From positions 41,330,473 to 41,394,472 of the forward strand of contig OW799233.1 of NCBI GenBank assembly GCA_941918925.1: DNA of 64,000 nucleotides, given 5' to 3'. The translations under genes were made by a program, and so were the position numbers. The stretch is from Phyto melanocephala (lineage: Eukaryota; Arthropoda; Insecta; Diptera; Rhinophoridae). Positions 58,397-64,000 of this stretch are shown here, piece after piece. Positions within the stretch are counted from its first letter, which is position 1, and the number at the start of each line of letters is the position of its first letter. The notes below the pieces were generated by a model. That model was not told the DNA's origin and made no database searches. It was given only the letters and a program-made list of their open reading frames with translations.

Positions 58397-58461
58397 AGAA
58401 ATAAAAAAAAAAATAAAACTGTTGCATGACCTTAGGCTCGAATAATTAAATACAAAAATTG
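58301..58461 (+). repeat. Right arm of the Penelope-like element
   Basis: It starts tacacgaaggagtagcgaaa, contains a 30-base A run (58363-58393) and ends 'gaataattaaatacaaaaat'. It is inverted relative to 56480-56624, so transcripts of the whole element could fold into a long hairpin. Confidence 0.85.
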
Positions 58462-58825
58462 AAAATAATATATTTTTATTATTTTTTTTTTTAATATTTT
58501 TTTTTTATTTTTTTTTTTTTGTTTTCTATTTATTATATATATTTTAATTATTTTTTTTAAATTTTTTTTTTAATATTTTTTTTTAAATATTTTTTTTTTT
58601 AATTTTTTTTTTTTATTTTTTTTTTTATGTTTTTTTAATTCTTTTTTAATTTTTTTTTAATTTTTTTTATTTTTTTAATTAACATACATACGTAAACTCA
58701 TAGTTTTACAATGGGATGCTTTTATATATGTATGAATGGTGATACAAACTACTGTTATTGTGTGACTACACGTTGTGAAGGGTATATAAGATTCGGCACG
58801 GCCAAATATAGCGCTCTTACTTGTT

Positions 58826-59220
58826 TTTATCTATAAAATGATATTTTTTTCGAACTCCTAAATAATTTTTGGACACACTAGTGATACGAAATTGCAAGAA
58901 AATCGGTTTGAATATTTTCTTAAAATTTACAGACCAAAATCAAATTTCTTTACCTTCTAAATAACCGACAGCGTCAATATGGATATCAAATGAAAGGGCT
59001 TGACTACAAAAATATGATTTACTATAAAACCTAAAATTGATGCTGGCCGTCATTACAAAATGATCAAAAGTAAATTTATGTACGAGTCAAATCTAGTATT
59101 CAAAAATGTTCCCCCTTCTACCCTCTTATTGTTGGTATCAAATGAAAGGGCTTGACCTTTAAAATACAGTAACCTTTAAACAAGTTAATTAATATTAATT
59201 AATATGACAAAACTGACAAA
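58826..59220 (+). repeat. CLP5 3' flank, continued after the DINE
   Basis: Matches 44690-45060 closely ('aacgacagcgtcaatatgg'-type block, 'gttcccccttctaccctctt', 'atcaaatgaaagggcttga'). It ends where a reversed subfamily II DINE begins. Confidence 0.65.
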
Positions 59221-59454
59221 TCTTGTCAATAAGAAAGATTCTGGCAAAATTTGAGCCCCCTAGCTTTTTCGGTGCGACCTCTATCGTGCTTTCAACAGAC
59301 GGACAGACGGATGGACATACCTGGATCGTCATAAAATCAAACCCCGATTCAGAATATATATACTTTATGTGGTCTAAAATGGATATTTCGATGTGTTACA
59401 AACTGAATGACAAAATGAATATACCCCCACCATTTTTTTGGTGGCGGGTATAAA
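59221..59454 (-). mobile_element. DINE-1-like subfamily II, reversed 5' end only
   Basis: On the - strand: TATACCCGCCACCAAAA, 'ccccataaagt'-type block, 'gacggacagacgg' and 'agctttttcggtgcgacc'. It is cut after about 235 bp. A 75-bp scrap of subfamily I (reversed 'ggctcagggattcaatgcc') follows at 59484-59545. Confidence 0.7.
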
Positions 59455-59559
59455 AAAACAAAATAAAAATTAAAAAAGAATTTTTTTTGGCTCAGGGATT
59501 CAATGCCACGTTCATTCTGACCAGTATACCACGATTGTATGTATGTGGTAGTCATGGTT

Positions 59560-59813
59560 TTTTTCGCATGCTCGTACAGCTCGTACTGCAGAAATATTGC
59601 CAGTATTCGCAATAGTGTGGCTAAAGAGCCGTCCGTGCCACTTCCCACACTGCTAAAGAAACAATGGCTCTTTTGCGCGACAAATTCAATGGCCGTATTA
59701 TCTCACGTGGTGGCGATGTCAATTGGACGCCAAGATCATGTGATTTGACACCGTTGGACTTCCTTCTTTGGGGTTATATGAAAGAAACGGTGTACGTCGA
59801 TAAGCATTTATAA
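59560..59813 (+). pseudogene. Mariner-type transposase remnant, left part
   Basis: After an N-terminal scrap ('ctcgtacagctcgtactgcag', also at 3990), a clean stretch 59664-59813 reads 'MALLRDKFNGRIISRGGDVN' then 'WTPRSCDLTPLDFLLWGYMK', which holds the last catalytic Asp, and stops at TAA after 49 codons where a DINE interrupts it. The rest continues at 60812. Confidence 0.75.
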
Positions 59814-59822
59814 CAACGAATC

Positions 59823-60811
59823 TGATAATACCCTTCACCGTCATGTACATAGGTATAATCTCACATCGTAGCGTAACCTATATTTCATGTTGTTCCCCTT
59901 TTTTCTTTATTATTTTCGACGCCATCCTCGATTTTGAATTTTTAGGTAGTTAAGTGTATTCTACTAGTCAAGCCCTTTCATTTGATACCCATATTGATGG
60001 GGTTAAAAAAATTTGTTCCGACATTTTGTTTTAGACGCCATCTTGGATTTCATATTTTTTATTAATTAACTGTATTCTACTTGTCAAGCCCTTTCATTTG
60101 ACACCAATATTGAGAGTGTTCAATAAGTTACATTTTGAAACACCAGATTTGACCCGTATATATATATTTATTGTCCGCCATTTTGTAGTGGCGGCCAACA
60201 TGAATTTTAATTTTTTCATATTGCTTATATTGCGCTTGTCAAGTCCTTTCAGATGATACCAATATTAACTCTTTTGGTTGTATAGAAACTAAAAAAATTT
60301 GATTTTCGTTTGTAAATTTTTGGAATATATAATTTTCAAAAAAATTTATTGCCTATAACTTTACCGATTAAAGCCCGATTCACTTAAAATTTTTCATGAA
60401 TATCTCTAGAGTCATATTATATTTACAAATAGTAACAAAGGTACCTATAAATTACTCAATGGATGAAAAATTTTAATTTTGGTGGTAAAAATATGGGAAA
60501 AAACAGAGGCAGTCGTGTTTATTTCCTCATATCTCAAAAACTTTTAGGGCGATTGTTCTGAATTTTAATAGCGATTCATTCCCGGATATTTCCATAAGAC
60601 TGATACCATACACAGATCTGAGGAACATATGGTTGCTTCTAAAAGTTGATTTCAACCAACACACGGACCGACGGTCAGGGCATAATCGTTTCCTCTATTC
60701 AAAAGCTTTCAGAAAAAATATACTTTATGGGGTCGGAAATGAAAATTGTAAAAATTACAAACGGAATGACAAAGCTATATATACCCTTGTGCACCACAGG
60801 TGAAGGTTATA
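59823..60811 (-). mobile_element. DINE-like subfamily I variant, reversed, within the mariner remnant
   Basis: The 5' end on the - strand is the CACCTGTGGTG type near 60790-60811. The other side ends 'aatacccttcaccgtcatgt' without the hairpin. The 59930-60290 part holds three 'tcaagccctttcatttga' phrases, the inverse of the phrase in the CLP 3' flanks, so those flanks probably contain remains of this element type. Confidence 0.65.
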
Positions 60812-61065
60812 AAAAGAGGTAATGGATGAGATAATTCGGCACACTAACGACATAAAATCTCAATTATGCCTCAGCGTCATCGAAAATTTGGTTCATCGGA
60901 TGGAAGTGTGCCGCCAAAGTTGCGGCGGCCATTTGGCCTATATTTTGTTTCATAAATAATTAAACCATAACAATATTATCATAATGAAAAGAAATGACAA
61001 TAATTCCTAAATAATTTGTGTTTTATTCAAAATCAAAATCGGCCCTTAAAATTTTAAAACCCTTT
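60812..61065 (+). pseudogene. Mariner-type transposase remnant, right part
   Basis: 'attatgcctcagcgtcatcg' to 'ggccatttggcctatatttt' is the C-terminal tail also seen at 4660-4770, followed by the terminal repeat ggcccttaaaattttaaaac near 61041-61060. Confidence 0.7.
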
Positions 61066-61179
61066 ATTATTGTTTTATTTTTTAATTTGGTGTTCACATC
61101 TGGCATCTCTTCGTCAAACCGTAAACATCGTTATACATTTTTACTCTGAATTGCTAAGCCAATTTTATTAATTAAAAAG

Positions 61180-63660
61180 TCAATAAAAACTCTCTTATTA
61201 TGAGGCCTTAAATTTACTTAGAATACCGAGATAATTTGTGATGAATTTGTCAAATCACACAAAGTAAGTCCGGTAAGTTTTAAAGAAATCACTACCAAAA
61301 GGTCAACCGCCGATGATACGCTTTATTTATTTGAGTTTGACCGCCAACAAACATTGAAGAGGGATATTTTAAAAATTAGATATCTTAGTAACATTGCCGT
61401 TTACTGGAGAAGACCACTCAAGGGTAGCAAAGGTCCTACACAAGGCACCAAATGTTCTTTGTGTGGTCATGGTGTTAGGAACTGTATCAGATTAATAGTG
61501 TGTGCAGCCTGGTAATAGTGTAAACATTATTTATAAATGTTATAATTGCGCTAAAAAGAATTTTAAAAATGTGAAGCACAGAGCTAACGACCCCAAATGC
61601 CCATGTCGTCAGGAATATTTTGAGATTCGACAACGTACCGTACAGCCAGAATAAAAGTGCCACATAGGACTAATATGTTGAACTTCAACGCCAACAAAGT
61701 TAATTTTCCACGCGTGAAAAGTAAGGAGCATAAACATTATTCACGTGACTCTGGTGCCAACAACAATATATTGTACTCAGATTTAACAAAAAGTAAAAAT
61801 TTTGTTAACAGAAAAGAAAATGATATTTCCAATGTAAAATTGAGGGAAATATTTTTGATGATGTCGTTGAACTTCAAGGATGCCAAAATAAGTACGACAA
61901 GCTGCTTGTGCTGCGTATGATGCTTCAACATATCATAAGTATAAATCAACAATTAGTCCAAATGTTCATGGAATGCTCAAAGCATAACGACTGAGTCAGC
62001 AGCTTCACAGCTGGATAAATTTTCAAGCGACAAGGAAGTTGTCATTCTCCTAGTCAATGAGTTATTTCTGAAACCTCACCATAAAATTAAAATTGGATGC
62101 TACAAAATTTACAGAGGGAATCGACCAACACATGGCGAAGGTGTACTCATCGCAGTAAAATATAATGTTGAACATGAATTATGACCAACAATAAAATCGT
62201 GTATGATTAATAGTATTTCGGTACAAGTAATAATAAATGGGCGCCCTGTGATTTTTACATCTGCATACAATTCGGCTCATACTATAAATTTTAAACTGAT
62301 ATGGATGCTTTAACTTTACGTTTAAATGACTTTTGTGTAGTGCTTTGAACGATCAGCATACTTACTGGAATTGTTTCTCAAACAACATTGCTGTTAATGA
62401 GCTCTATATCCATTGCCAACAGTCTAACTACTACATTTATTACTTGAATGCATATACTCGTTTTGGACAAAATATTAAACCAGTTCAGCCGTCTACCTTG
62501 GAGACACAGGTAATCTAGATGTAGCATTAAGTAAACTAATATCTATTGTAAAAGAAGCTACTAATATTTAGAATACCAGTTTGTTATAGAAACCCCTGGC
62601 AACGGGAAGTTTCAGAAATTAGTCTTAAATTTCAAAGATGTAGGGATTTGAATTTTAAAATGCAATTAAATTGTATATTGAAGCAGCTAAATAGGCTTAT
62701 TGGCTTTCATCTGAATAAAAACAGAAATGAGTCTTGGTCAAAATTTATATCAAATCTGCCTATCGGTTCCAAAAAGTTTTGGAAATTAACTAAAACTTTG
62801 AAACGTAAAAATTCCACATGTTTTAATCTTCATTTAAATGAAACAATTTTAAATTCTGACGTCGAAAAGGCAAATTCGATAGCTAACGTATTTGCTAGTA
62901 CACATACCATTACTTTTAACAATCCATCATCCGTGGACTCGGTTGTATCAAGATACATTAATGACCCAAATCAAACTTTTACCGATAATACGAGTATTGA
63001 AGTTGCAAATTTGGCTGAAGTCCAATCATTTCAATAATATCATAAATCTGTACATCAATTTAAAAGAGTTGTAAACTTTCTTGAAAGTAAAAAAAAAGAA
63101 AGAGTAATAGAAAAGAAAAGTAATAGAAAAAGTACTAAAGTCGTTCTTCTTGATATCGAAAAAGCTTTTGGCTCAATCAGGCATAATGGTCTAGTGTATA
63201 AATTAAATACGTTTAATTTTCCAATTTATCTTCAAAAACTTTTCAAACGCTTTTTAGATAAACATAAATACATATGTATGTTGTATCTGTCAATAATAAA
63301 TTTTCTTGTGAAAGGCAAATACCTGCGAGCTTGCCGCAAGGATCAGTATTATTCCGTACACTATATTCGATATATACATCTGATGTTACTCTACGTAGAT
63401 ACTGCGATGCAGCTTTTAACGCAGATGACAGCGCCTTTATATGTTGTGGTAAAGTCTAGATTGCGATAATTAGGAGATTGCAAATGGGAAAAAAGTCAAT
63501 GACGACAAGACTCAAGCGATTATATTACCATTCAACAAATCGCGACAACGCTTCCCTTGAAGGACGTTATTAAATATTAAGGATTAATCCTTGACAAAAA
63601 ACTTTTATTCAAACAGCATGAGAAGACAATTAAGTGTAGCCGTGCCTTATACCCCTTAAA
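61180..63660 (+). pseudogene. Nearly full-length but dead Jockey-type LINE
   Basis: Remains of both proteins occur in order. ORF1 (gag-like): 'YLSNIAVYWRRPLKG' (about 61380), a Cys-rich stretch, and 'HRANDPKCPCRQEYFEIRQR' (about 61580-61640). ORF2: endonuclease pieces 'KPHHKIKIGCYKIYRGNRPT' (about 62070-62130), 'GVLIAVKYNVEHEL' and 'QHTYWNCFSNN' (about 62350); the linker 'WSKFISNLPIGSKKFWKLTK' (62730-62790); then reverse transcriptase pieces 'VVLLDIEKAFGSIRHNGLVY' (about 63140), 'ASLPQGSVLF' (about 63330) and 'KYLGLIL'-like text near 63575. At least five frames are needed. The YADD core reads 'FNADDSAF'. It is bounded on the right by a DINE at 63680. Confidence 0.82.
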
Positions 63661-63679
63661 TAGCCGAAAATCTAAGATC

Positions 63680-64000
63680 TTCACCTGAGGTGCACAAGGG
63701 TATATATAGCTTTGTCATTCCGTGTGAAATTTCTACAATTTTCATTTCCGACCCCTTAAAGTATATATTCTCTGAAAGCTCGATTAAGCCATGTCCGCCT
63801 GTCCGTGTGTTGGTTGAAATCAACTTTTAGAACTAATAACATGTTCCTCAGACCTATGTATGATATGAATCTTTTGGAAATATCCGAGAATGAATTGCTA
63901 TTGAAAGTCAGCACAATCGCCCCACAACTTTCTGAGATATGAGCAAATAAACATGACTGCTCTGTTTTTCCCATATTTTCACCACCAAAATTAAAATTTG
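63680..64000 (+). mobile_element. DINE-1-like subfamily I variant, cut by the window end
   Basis: The 5' end is cttcacctgaggtgcacaag, then 'gggtatatatagctttgtc', the 'gtccgtgtgttggttgaaat' block and 'tctgagatatgagcaaa'. The rest lies outside the window. Confidence 0.75.

Larger units (their letters stand above)
56430..58464 (+). mobile_element. Penelope-like element, 5'-truncated, with inverted terminal arm
   Basis: ataatatattttt flanks it on both sides (56417-56429 and 58465-58477), a 13-bp target duplication. The last 160 bp (58301-58461) reappear inverted near the left end (56480-56624). The ORF lies between. This asymmetric inverted-arm plan is known for Penelope-like elements. It sits in the T/A tract of the DINE at 55950-58825. 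Confidence 0.85.
55950..58825 (+). mobile_element. DINE-1-like subfamily I element holding a Penelope-like element
   Basis: The 5' end is TATACCCTTCACACAGTG. The 3' end at about 58770-58825 is 'cacgttgtgaagggtatata', hairpin (one mismatch) and 'cgctcttacttgttt'. It interrupts the CLP5 3' flank: the CLP4 flank reads straight through 'ggtattctttttatctacaaaatg', while here the element sits within the T run. No target duplication is apparent, as expected of Helitron-type insertion. Confidence 0.85.

Overview
This is an AT-rich, repeat-choked stretch of a eukaryotic nuclear genome, almost certainly from a higher (cyclorrhaphan) fly. The reasons are the dense carpet of DINE-1/INE-1-like Helentron-derived elements (TATACCC 5' ends, runs of 'gtccgtctgtccg', 'ccacgcccac' blocks, a 3' ATTCGGC..GCCGAAT hairpin followed by CTTGTTT), introns of only 56-90 nt, and Jockey, R1/I-type and Penelope retroelements. 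The species cannot be fixed from the sequence. I ran no searches; family names come from motifs I recognise.

The only host-type genes I can support are five tandem copies, all on the + strand, of one five-exon gene: CLP1 119-1504, CLP2 6434-7807, CLP3 29886-31265, CLP4 43154-44555, CLP5 54417-55821. Joining the exons gives a secreted protein of about 365 residues with the full outline of a glycoside hydrolase family 18 (chitinase) barrel and no chitin-binding module. The active site is destroyed in the same way in every copy: the catalytic motif reads DGLELDWK (DGFELDWK in CLP2), so the general-acid Glu is Lys; MxYD is MAYG; and the strand-8 Trp is Val, Ala or Glu. CLP1, 3, 4 and 5 are open from start to stop with clean splice sites. 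CLP2 is a pseudogene with two frameshifts and a stop. Each copy has the same TATAAAAG core promoter and an AATAAA signal. This is a local expansion of a pseudo-chitinase (lectin-like or chitinase-like protein) family and is the most interesting content of the window.

The space between genes is made of duplicated flanks plus transposons, many nested. 1.5-6.3 kb: 3' flank, dead mariner, DINE pieces. 9.3-17.2 kb: a DINE-like element holding a second DINE subfamily, 142-bp and 209-bp tandem arrays, and a 400-codon Helitron-type ORF with twelve 23-residue repeats. 17.2-22.3 kb: transposon ORF remnants, a second composite DINE, a tRNA-derived SINE and a short complete DINE. 22.3-29.7 kb: duplicated flank and MITEs, including a 1.38-kb terminal-inverted-repeat element with an 8-bp target duplication inside a mariner MITE. 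31.3-43 kb: DINEs, a hAT-like MITE, a three-layer nest (35.9-38.1 kb), and an R1/I-type LINE. 44.6-54.3 kb: flank, DINEs, a dead Jockey/CR1-type LINE, and a second copy of a duplicated block. 55.9-58.8 kb: a DINE holding a Penelope-like element with an intact RT/GIY-YIG ORF. 59-64 kb: DINE and mariner pieces and a nearly full-length but dead Jockey element.

Because the gene units are duplicated, several insertions can be read against an uninterrupted 'empty site' in a sister unit, which gives direct evidence for target-site duplications and insertion order.
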